A DNA stretch of 64,000 nt from positions 310,001 to 374,000 of the forward strand of contig JAACJK010000171.1 in assembly GCA_013368325.1 (NCBI GenBank), read 5' to 3'. The DNA is from Ephemerocybe angulata. Taxonomy: Eukaryota; Basidiomycota; Agaricomycetes; Agaricales; Psathyrellaceae. Below are positions 11,201 through 20,600 of this stretch, piece by piece. The translations under genes and the position numbers were made by a program. How positions within the stretch are numbered: position 1 is the first letter of the stretch; each line of letters starts with the position of its first letter. The notes under the pieces are model-generated. The model made no database searches. It had not been told where the DNA came from and was given only the letters and a program-made list of their open reading frames with translations.

Positions 11201-13585
11201 CCATTGTTTGACGCTGGAGCCATAATTGTTTTCTACCATTGCTAGGAAATTGCGAACGGCTTGGAGGGTGTCATCCTTTCTCCTCAAAAGAGTAATCCAG
11301 GCATGACCTGAGTAGTCGTCAACGAATGACACATACCACGTATAACGATGGTACGACTCAGTTGGAAAGCTCTTAAGATCTGAATGAATCTTCTCAAAAG
11401 GCTGTTCCGCACGAGTTTCCGAAACAGGGTAAGACTTTGATGGCATCTTCCCTTCTGCGCATCCGCGACAGATCGGAGATTTCTTAGGAATCGAGATTTC
11501 TGGGAACTTCTCTGTGCTCCCCCTGGCTCTTTCGAGCACTTCTTTGGAGGGATGCCCAAAGCGTTTATGCATGGTTTCGTAATCAACACTATAAAGCGTC
11601 GACACGGTATCCGCAAGTTTATGTTGTTGAACGATTTTGGTGCGAAACCAGTAGATGTTATCGTCAACGGAATGCGGGCGGCAGATAACCAGTTGATGAT
11701 GCGAGGCTGTGTAAATTCCTATCGCATCTTTGTTGCCTTTCACGTATGATCCAGGTCTTTGTAAGAGCTCCCCCATAGAGAGAAGTCTTGTATCGAGATT
11801 GGGGATGTGAAATACTGGAGATATGCGCGATCGTACAGGTGCGGGCTTCCCCGTTATAGGGTCATACCCAAAGTGTTCAACGAATACCGATCCAACTCCT
11901 TTCATTTGGAGTATGCTGTCTTTAGCAGCGGTACAGATCTTTGGACCATTGTCTAGAATCCGGTAATCGTGGAAGTCCGATATCGTCGCAGTGACGTGTA
12001 TCGAAGCACCTGAGTCCAATATCCAGAGTTGAAGTCCTGGATTCTCACACTGAGCACAATTAATCGCTGGATTCAAAGAATCGATTCGAGAAGCAATAGA
12101 TTTAAGTGCAATACAAGCATCCATATATACATCGTCGCTGCAGTCCAACATATTTAATCGAAGAGACTGTGGATCAGCTAAGACGTCAGCGAAATGCTTG
12201 GTCAGTTGTGAGGATGGGACGTACGAGTTCGCATCATCGTTGTACCCCGTGTTGATCTCGTCAAGCTGCATGGCAGCGTCTTCATCTCCACCCCAGAGAG
12301 ATCCTTCCGCATCTTGATCGGTAAGATCCTCATCGCCAAGTGAGACAGCGTCGTCGTCATCGACGATGGTAGATTTGATGGGAGTGGGAGGTGGAGACTC
12401 AGTCCTAGCACGCTTGGCCGGTGGAGGAGAGCTGAGACGATCAGCAAGAGGAATCTCCTCTAATACCTTCAAGTTGCGAGCGGTCTTAGAGACATCGAGT
12501 GCTTCGCAGATCTTTTGGGCCTGAGCGACGGTTGGATAGACAGAGTGAGTGACGGTGGAGGAGATCTTGTCGCCAGTCGCAGGCGTGAATGCCTTGGCAG
12601 GCAGGTTGACGGGTGCCTTGCGGACGACAGATCCCTGAGATCCGATGGTGACGACAGAGGCCGCAGTGGGCTGTGGGGCGTGTGGAGCCAGATTGACGAC
12701 ATGTTGCCCAAGAAGGACAGCAGAGGACGCCATGTGGGACAAATCGTGGGCTTCGTGGGTATGGTGATGTTGATGAGAATTACCTTGGCCAGAGCCTTGG
12801 TTCTTCTTCTTCTCCTTCTTCTTCTTGCCACCAGCATTGCCACGCGAGTTATTCTTGGGTTCCTGATTAGAGGAATTCCCAGAGGAGTTATTCGCGGGCT
12901 TGTTCTGTTGTTTCTGCTGGTTGCGTTGCTGATTGAAAGAAGGGTCGTTGTTCTTCCTCTTGATCGCCGTCATCTTGTTCGCAGTGTGGACGTTCTGAGT
13001 GCGTTCGAAGTCGGCGATGACCATGTCACCGATGTCCTTGACGTTGAGCTTGGCTTTAGGACTTTGAAGGATGATGGCGTTGAGATGGTCATATTTGGAA
13101 GGAAGAGCGTTGATCAACATCATGGCCTGGATGAAGTTGTCGAAGCTGACTTCGTTGGCGGTCAGCTTATCCAGAAGCTCCTGGAACTTGGCCAATTCAG
13201 GGCGAGGATCGTTGCCACTGAATCTGAATGACACAAGTTTCTTGAAATCCGCGTAGATCACGGTAATTCCAGGAGTGCCATATGTTGCCTTGAGGAGATA
13301 CCAGACTTCTTTCGACGTCTTTTTGGGAATAACCGCACTTCGGACAGAAGGGGTTAACCTCAGGATGATGGCGCCACGAGCTTGCTTGTCTTGCATGTCC
13401 CATTTGGCTTGGGCTTCAAGCTCCTCGGATGTCGGAGACGATGCGGCGGCAGTAGGACGTGCAAGTGTGCCGTCGACGTGGAGCGAGAGTCCTTGGAACT
13501 CCAGGTACGCCCACATCAAGTCGGACCAGGTAGAGTAGTTGGTGCCGTCGAAGACAGAGACGAGAGTGGTGAGGGTGTTGGACAT
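8215..13585 (-). pseudogene. Copia-1 Gag-Pol, single frame broken only by a 302-bp insertion
   Basis: Start ATG at 13585, stop at 8215. Order: UBN2-type Gag (NYSTWSDLMWAYLEF), then instead of a CCHC knuckle a basic, His-rich patch (GGKKKKEKKKNQ, HQHHHTH); protease DSGASIHVT; pre-integrase H2C2 region; integrase core (Asp in SFVDDYSG, Asp in MSDGGGEY, Glu in GRAERFNRT); RT with AYVDDLLFMG; Ty1-type RNase H (AYSDSDHAAD, SSTEAEYMAL, KHIDVRYHYIRE). The insertion at 8950-9251 falls between RT and RNase H and introduces a stop. Removing insertion plus one 5-bp duplication leaves 5064 bp, exactly 1688 codons, so no other frameshift exists. Product is nonfunctional as it stands. Confidence 0.93.
8950..9251. 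mobile_element. 302-bp nonautonomous inverted-repeat element with palindromic ends
   Basis: It is flanked by GGTGT (8945-8949 and 9252-9256). The terminal inverted repeats are 58 bp (8950-9007 and 9194-9251, one mismatch). The outer 43 bp of each repeat is itself a near-perfect palindrome with 21-bp arms, starting TGTTAAAATCC and ending GGATTTTAACA. There is no coding capacity. On the minus strand the right terminus contains TGGCATGGTGG (9228-9218), close to an RNA polymerase III A box, and GGTTCGATCC (9174-9165), a B box match, 43 bases apart. TG...CA ends with a 5-bp duplication resemble LTR-element insertions, yet the repeats are inverted. Class uncertain. Confidence 0.9.
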
Positions 13586-13635
13586 ATTGAAGATCTGAAA
13601 TGAATCAAATCAGCAATTGATCTCCAATCAAAGAT

Positions 13636-13867
13636 GCAGCCATGACAGCGCTTCTTTGCCCCAGATTGATCGCAGCCTTGACAGCGCAGATCAAGATCAA
13701 TAATGAACGCAGCCATTACAGCGCAGATCATTATCGATGGCAATCAAAATGAACGCAGCCATTACAGCGCTGAACATTCTGATGCATAGCCTCAAGGGTA
13801 AGTCAGAGCCATTGGGTATGCAGCCATTACAGCGCAAACCGAGAGTTGGGAGCAGCCATTACAGCGC
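13636..13867 (-). repeat. Six 16-bp repeats in the copia-1 leader
   Basis: The unit GCAGCCATTACAGCGC (plus strand) occurs at 13636, 13672, 13709, 13755, 13820 and 13852. The first two copies have one substitution each and the other four are exact. Starts are 32-65 bp apart, not tandem. They lie between the 5' LTR and gag of copia-1, where packaging, dimerisation or translation signals are expected. Function is inferred from position only. Confidence 0.85.
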
Positions 13868-13896
13868 ATACCCAGAGCCTCTCGGGGCTCATAACT

Positions 13897-14062
13897 TATA
13901 GAAGTAGCACTACACTAAGCGCAGCGGCTAAGGCTAACTAGACTTACCGAGAGAGACTAGCTAAGAGGCTAACTAAGTGACTACTGAGATGACTGGTAAA
14001 GTCGATATAGATTGAGGTCTAACTACAGGGTATTTATACATGTAGAGAGCGTGACGAGTCAC
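13897..14062 (-). repeat. 5' LTR of copia-1, first segment (interrupted by gypsy-2)
   Basis: These 166 bp match 7816-7981. The LTR is cut by gypsy-2 after GTCAC (14058-14062) and resumes at 24006. 166 plus 190 bp equals the 356 bp of the intact LTR. Confidence 0.93.
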
Positions 14063-14760
14063 TGTATCGTGACTTGTATTACTTTTCTTTCTTAGCACAG
14101 CGTGCTTTTTCCTTTTTTGTAAACTTTCGCGCACTGTGCGCATGTATACTTTTCTCGTCTCATTTATGGTAGCTAGCACCACCATACTATACTCGGTCCT
14201 TCAATATCAGCACACTCCTTCACCGTTTCCCTTTGTTTGCCTCTCGCGCGCTTGCACCAAGTAAGCGCCCTCGACTGGCGCTAATCTAATCTAAGATCAG
14301 CGGGGAACTAGCCGGCCATCAAACAACGGCTCGGAGCGTGGAGGCCGCATATTACGCTTGCTCACACACTCGCCGAGGACTCCGCAGAACACGCGAGACC
14401 TCGCGAGACGTTTCGAAGAAGCACGAAGGGACTTAGGGAATAGTATAGTATAATCCGGAACACTTAGGAATATCCTACACTATTCCATAGCAAATATGTA
14501 TATTTACCTTACTGAATCTATGAAGGAGGGCATCTCCGCTTATCTCATAAATCACTCACTCAAGTCCGATTGAGCTCGTTTCGTTGCCAAGTCTTACCGT
14601 TACGCCGCGCGCTAAACGTAAGCCTTGTATCAATACCCTTACGCTTCGCGCTAAGTCTATTGGTTGAATTAACTATCTAGCTACGGTCTTCCAGAGGTCT
14701 CGCGCTCTCGACTTAGCTGGTATATTCATTGGAATACACCAATTTCGGAGTCCCCTTTCA
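14063..14760 (+). repeat. 5' LTR of gypsy-2 (698 bp)
   Basis: It begins TGTATCGTGACTTG and ends CCCCTTTCA. Compared by eye with 23303-24000, the only difference is G at 14583 versus A at 23823. The following TTGGTGGACACATTGGGA is the presumed primer-binding site; I did not match it to a tRNA. Confidence 0.95.
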
Positions 14761-14850
14761 TTGGTGGACACATTGGGAACTCCTCTTGCGATTACCGTAG
14801 TCTAGTTCAATTCATCGATTTATTCACGGTCAAATACACCCTTATCTACC

Positions 14851-17643
14851 ATGACTAACGGTAAGAAAGGAAAGAAAGGCGGCAAGAAGACTCCTAAGCC
14901 CCCTACCAGGATCGCTCCTCCTAATCCATCAACCTCAGTATCCCAGGACCAACCATCCGCCTACCTGCCTATGCCTGGAAGGCTCGATATACCCCCTGAC
15001 GACAAACCGAAGCCCGAACTATCCCCTGTAGGTAGTATTTCACAAAACCAGCACTACGCCGACATGTGGGGCAGAAACCCCTCACCTCTTACTGAAGTAC
15101 CTACAACTAAGGGTAACGCCCCAGCGGTATTCCCTGCGCCTGCACTGTCTCGAACGTCTCCCAATCCCTTCCTACAAGCCGAACCTTCAGTTTCAGCTCC
15201 AAAGCCGGAACCGGTCAGCTCGATCCCGTTACTAAGCCCACATACTGACGAGCACGACCGAAGGTCTGGGTCCCCATTCAGTTATATGACGGACCCTGGG
15301 GACAAACGAGACGGGACACAGTCTAAGGAACCCCGAGATAACTCAGATCAGTTGCGCGCTCTACGAAATCCCGTCATCGTCTGGGACGACGGTATGGACG
15401 CCAGTCGTTTGGAGCCCGTTCGGATCAACATTGCGAGTTGCCAACAGTTCGACCAACACCCAGTTAACGACGAACTAGGAAGAACTATGGCCAGAATTCT
15501 GATGTGCAGAACCCTCGCGAGCAGGGGGTTAGGAAGGCCGATAAGAGAGAAATCCCGCGCACTCACCCGGACAGAGCTACGAACCACCTTCAAAAACGAA
15601 ATGGAGGCGCTCACCGTTGCCCTAAACGACGTTTGGGAATATCAGCTGTACGAATCAGACCCTGAGAATGTAGGACTCAGACTAGATCAAGATAACATGA
15701 AGAACCTCACGAGTCTCCTCTACAAGGTCCTCATGCGAGCCAAGGACGGACTCTTACTTCAAGGAAAGGGAATTCCCGACTTACCCATCTGGGGAAAGGA
15801 TGGACGATGGACTGACATATGGGAACCAATTGACTTCGAGATCCTCGGAGTGGCTTACCGTTCGGAGGTCGAAATCTTTCTCGCAACCCTTGGTGACGCA
15901 CTCGCTGAGATGAAGAGGTTATCTCGCGAGATAACGGTCACTCCCACCCAGGTCCTTCCCTCCGTCACAACGCAGCCCCTCAATCACCAACCAGCCATCG
16001 ACGACGAGTTGTCCAAACCGCGTTCGGTGTCAGAAGCTTGGGGATTCCGTGCTAATCCCAGCACCAAAGCGTCTCGAAACGAACCCGAAGCCCCGAAGAA
16101 GCAAGCAGGCACGACACCTTATGGTGGAGAAGGCCCTTCTATATACTCGCAGCCTTACTACACTCCTTACACCGCCCCTAGGAAGGACTACAGCGAGCCG
16201 AAATTCGCTCATTTCGCGCCAGCCAAGACTAATGACTCTAGCTACAACATACCGCCACACATGTCATCAAACGCTCGTAAAGGGAGTAGCCCGAAGCCAC
16301 AGGCACCCCAAGCGTTAAGCGCCATGCGACCGGTGCCTGTTCGCGACGCCACGCCCGCCACATTCACGGATCACGGAAGAAGCAACAATCCGTTCGTCAC
16401 TGCCGCTCCCACACCATCAACAGCAGGGACCTTACCCCCGTCGTACTCCAACACGGGTATTCCCCCTCCTCGAGCCAACCTGAACGCGTCCATGTTCGGG
16501 CTCCCTCCGCTTCATTCCAGCTCGAATAGAATTAAGGAACTATTGGAGCCGATCACATTCCAAGAGGACGATAAGGAGGAAGATGACCGGGATAGAAGAG
16601 GAAAGCGAGGTAAGGACTACCACGATGAACCACCATCAAGTAGTAGCTCGGAAGACGAGGATGGAAGAAAGGGAAAGGGTAGGAGAGGAGCGACCAAGAG
16701 AGGTCCGAAAGGGACGAGGTCTGGAACGAAGTCGAATGACCTCCGGTTCGATTACAAGCTTAAGGTAGAAAGTATCCCTACCTGGGATGGGAATCCCGAC
16801 TCTCTGGGACGGTGGATCATGAAGATAAACACCTTGGCGAGACAATCCGAGGTAATCTGTAAGCAGCTAGGACACATAGTACCTAGTCGTCTAACCGGAA
16901 GTGCTGAAAATTGGTATTATTCGCTGAGTTCAGAGACTAGGAATAGGCTGGAAAGGAATTGGAACGCACTTCGAGAAGGTATATCAGGATATTTCATGAA
17001 TCGAGCATGGAACGATCGGATGAAGATCAAGGCCAATAAAGCCTCGTATCGGGACAGTGGAAACCCGAGAGAGAGTCCCAGCGATTATTGTATTCGCAAA
17101 ATCGAACTGTTACAAGCCGTCTACAACTATAACGACCGCGAACTCATCAGCGAAATCATGGAAGGTACGCCCTCGACATGGACGACGATCCTAACCCCTC
17201 ACCTGTACTACTCCATCGAAGACTTCCAACAAGTCGTGAAATTCCACGAAGAGACCCTGCTGCAGATCGAATCTCCGGTTCGAAGAAATCCGTTCTTCCC
17301 CAACCAATACTCGCGCAACCCCTACAACAGTAGCCGAACGCAACCTCAAGCAAAGGTTAACGCGGTAGGATGGACCGATAGCGCGAGAAACCCACCTTTC
17401 CCTAAGGACGACACCAATGTTTCAAAAAGGGCTACGCCAGAAAGCAAGAATGCGCGACCATGTCGACACTGCGGCAGTGGGAAGCACTGGGACCCGGAGT
17501 GTAAATACTCCAGAAAGGGCGAGAAGCGAGCGCGCGCTAACTTCGTGTCCAGAGCAGACGAGGACACTGCTGCGCAAGACGAGTATGATGAACTATATTT
17601 CGGGCTTACAAGCGAGGACGAAGTCGAATCGGATTTTCACTAG
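14851..17643 (+). CDS. Gypsy-2 Gag, 930 aa, unusually long
   Basis: It starts MTNGKKGKKGGKK, a Lys-rich N terminus. About 550 residues of Pro/Ser-rich, probably disordered sequence follow, with a structured stretch at about 165-370. A charged SSSSSEDED region precedes the capsid-like domain at roughly 640-830 (SIPTWDGNPDSLGRW, AENWYYSLS). One zinc knuckle, CRHCGSGKHWDPEC, starts at residue 871. It is about twice the length of most Ty3-type Gags, mainly through the N-terminal extension. The last 52 bases overlap the pol frame, which is -1; no canonical slippery heptamer is visible in the overlap. Confidence 0.9.
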   Translation: MTNGKKGKKGGKKTPKPPTRIAPPNPSTSVSQDQPSAYLPMPGRLDIPPDDKPKPELSPVGSISQNQHYADMWGRNPSPLTEVPTTKGNAPAVFPAPALSRTSPNPFLQAEPSVSAPKPEPVSSIPLLSPHTDEHDRRSGSPFSYMTDPGDKRDGTQSKEPRDNSDQLRALRNPVIVWDDGMDASRLEPVRINIASCQQFDQHPVNDELGRTMARILMCRTLASRGLGRPIREKSRALTRTELRTTFKNEMEALTVALNDVWEYQLYESDPENVGLRLDQDNMKNLTSLLYKVLMRAKDGLLLQGKGIPDLPIWGKDGRWTDIWEPIDFEILGVAYRSEVEIFLATLGDALAEMKRLSREITVTPTQVLPSVTTQPLNHQPAIDDELSKPRSVSEAWGFRANPSTKASRNEPEAPKKQAGTTPYGGEGPSIYSQPYYTPYTAPRKDYSEPKFAHFAPAKTNDSSYNIPPHMSSNARKGSSPKPQAPQALSAMRPVPVRDATPATFTDHGRSNNPFVTAAPTPSTAGTLPPSYSNTGIPPPRANLNASMFGLPPLHSSSNRIKELLEPITFQEDDKEEDDRDRRGKRGKDYHDEPPSSSSSEDEDGRKGKGRRGATKRGPKGTRSGTKSNDLRFDYKLKVESIPTWDGNPDSLGRWIMKINTLARQSEVICKQLGHIVPSRLTGSAENWYYSLSSETRNRLERNWNALREGISGYFMNRAWNDRMKIKANKASYRDSGNPRESPSDYCIRKIELLQAVYNYNDRELISEIMEGTPSTWTTILTPHLYYSIEDFQQVVKFHEETLLQIESPVRRNPFFPNQYSRNPYNSSRTQPQAKVNAVGWTDSARNPPFPKDDTNVSKRATPESKNARPCRHCGSGKHWDPECKYSRKGEKRARANFVSRADEDTAAQDEYDELYFGLTSEDEVESDFH

Positions 17644-20600
17644 ACCCTCTCACTCGAAGTAAGAACGAGAAGGACGATGGGAGGGGAGAAAATAAGATAC
17701 CTTCAACAAATAATCCATACGCCACGGACTCTAGCCCATACACTTTGCAGGTCCTCAACGCCCGAGCTAAGGTGACGATTAATCGACGCACCAGAAGGAG
17801 TCTAGCGAATTATATACGACGCGAGGAGAGGAAGAGAGCGTCGAAGGAGCCTATCACTCTGAAAATGCATAAAGAACGACCACCGGGCTGTTGTTTCTTA
17901 GGATCACGAGCCGTCGAGGTACCTGGTTACCTTTCGGAAGACTGTGATCTCGTCACGCCACTTATCATCGACTCAGGCTCAGATATAACCCTTATTTCAG
18001 AAAGGGCGCTCAACGCGATGCCTAACAAACCCAAAATCAGGACTGGTCAGCGAATTCAGCTCGTACAAGTTACAGGGAGGACTACAATTACCGGGTACAT
18101 CACAACTAACTTAATATTCGCTACCCCGAGAGGCGACGTACACCTCAAGGTCGAGGCGTACGTAGTCAAAGGAATGAATTCACCATTCATCCTGGGGAAC
18201 GATTTTGCGGATCAATACTCACTGTCACTACTGCGAAGCAAGGAGAAAACCAGATTAGTCTTTGGCGAATCCGGGAGATGGATATCGGTAGGAAACTCAC
18301 TGGGATCGAATTTCCGCCTACAAGACGAAGACGGGTACGCCTTCTCGGTCGCAGTCGAGAAAGAGAAGAGAGACCTTGAGCGCATGAAATTACTACGGCA
18401 CCGGAAGTCACAGTTTAGGCGCAAGAAGGTCGTACGAAGGATGAAGGATTGGTCAGTCACCGCCGGCGAGGATACCTGGATCGCACCTACCTCTACGAAG
18501 ATGGTCTCCGTTGAGACACCCTTCAACACCAAGAATACCGATTATTACCTGGAACGACGAATGATCAGCAACGCAAACGCCGAAGATACTTACGGATTCC
18601 CAGATACGCTCCTAGCGTCTAACTCTCCGAAGCTCTGCATCTCTAACTTCACGGACAGGCCAATACACGTCGCAAAGGGACAATTCTTAGGGAAAGCAGT
18701 GGAAGTTAAGCGAGCATTTAATACGGAAAAGGAATTGACTCACTCTGAGATTGATAAATTCTATTCGCATGGCTCGTTCATCTCCTCGCTTGTAAACACC
18801 CGAACCGAGTCTATGAACCTAAGAGACGTGAATCAGAACCAACCGTCCGGGGACTTACCTGTGGAAGGAGGTCCCAAAACCGCAGAGACTCCTGAGAATG
18901 AGATGTCCTCAAATACATGGGAAACCGAAGTGGACATATCGGACGCGCTTTCACTAGAACAGAAGGCGCGACTGCGAGAAGTCATTAGCAGAAATAAGGT
19001 CGCATTCACGTTGGACGGCAAACTAGGACACTATGAGGAGGAGGTAGACATACCAATGAAACCCGGATCGAAGCCCATATCAGTTCCACCATACGTCGCC
19101 TCCCCAGCCAGTAAAGCCGTCATAGACAAGCAAATGGACGATTGGCTGTCGCTCGAAGTAATCGAACCTTCGCGCAGCCCGTGGGCAGCTCCGGTATTCA
19201 TCGTATACCGAAATAAAAAACCCAGGATGGTGATCGACCTGCGACGACTAAACGAGATGGTTATACCTGACGAATTCCCCCTCCCGCGACAAGAAGAAAT
19301 ACTGCAAGCACTCACCGGAAGCCACTACCTATCCACCCTCGACGCCTTGTCCGGATTCACCCAACTCAGTGTCAAACCGGAAGATCGAGACAAACTGGCG
19401 TTTAGGACGCATCGAGGGCTGTACCAATTCAAACGAATGCCCTTCGGCTATCGGAATGGCCCAGCAGTCTTCCAGCGGGTGATGCAGGGCGTCCTTGCAC
19501 CATTTCTATGGCTATTTGCGTTAGTCTACATCGACGATATCGTGATTTTTTCACGCACCTTCGAGGAACATGTTAATCACGTAGATCAGGTGCTTCGGGC
19601 CATCGGAGAATCCAAAATCACGCTTTCTGTGTCCAAGTGCCACTTCGGATATGAATCCCTGCTCCTCCTAGGTCAGAAGGTATCCCGGTTGGGGCTCTCC
19701 ACTCACAAAGAGAAGGTGGATGCGATCTTACAGCTCGAGGAACCGCGGAACGTCCACGACTTACAAGTTTTTCTAGGAATGATGGTGTATTTTTCAGCCT
19801 ATATCCCTTACTATGCGTGGATCGTGCATCCACTGTTCCAACTTCTGAAGCAAAAGAATAATTGGACCTGGGGGGAATCGGAGAAGCGCGCCTTTGACCT
19901 ATGCAAGCAGGTACTCACTGAAGCACCGGTCCGAGGCCACGCCATCCCGGGAAGACCTTATCGCGTCTACTCCGATGCGTGCGATTACGCATTAGCGGCG
20001 ATATTACAGCAAGTTCAGCCGATGGAGGTACGCGATCTAAAAGGTACGAAGACTCACGAAAGACTGGAGCGAGCCTACCAAGCTGGAGATGCAGTACCCA
20101 TCTTGGTAACAAGGATATCTAAGGAGGGGGGAGACACGGACGTCCCACAGCAAACGAGCTGGGGAGAATCATTGGATTCGACAGTGGTGTACGTGGAGAG
20201 GGTAATCGCGTACTGGTCGCGCGTGTTACAGGCTGCCGAGAAAAATTACTCGCCTACGGAGCGCGAGGCGTTGGCCCTGAAGGAAGGATTGATCAAGTTT
20301 CAACCATTATTGGAAGGTGAACAGATCTATGCGGTCACTGATCACGCGGCGTTAGTATGGAGTAAGACGTTCCAAAACGTCAACCGGCGGCTGCTCACCT
20401 GGGGGCTTGTTTTCTCGGCCTTTCCAAACATGCGAATCGTCCATCGTGCCGGACGCATTCACTCAAACGTCGATCCGCTATCACGCCTTCGACGGACGCC
20501 CGACCAAATCAGCCCAAATCCCACCGACGCTCAACATCTACAGCTGGGGACCGATGACCCTCTCAAGAACATGTACGACTCCCTCGGCAAAGAATTCGAA

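Noticed and set aside
17590..17643. Classical slippery heptamer for gypsy-2 gag/pol
   Set aside because: The overlap was read codon by codon; no X XXY YYZ sequence in the gag frame was found, so no signal is annotated.
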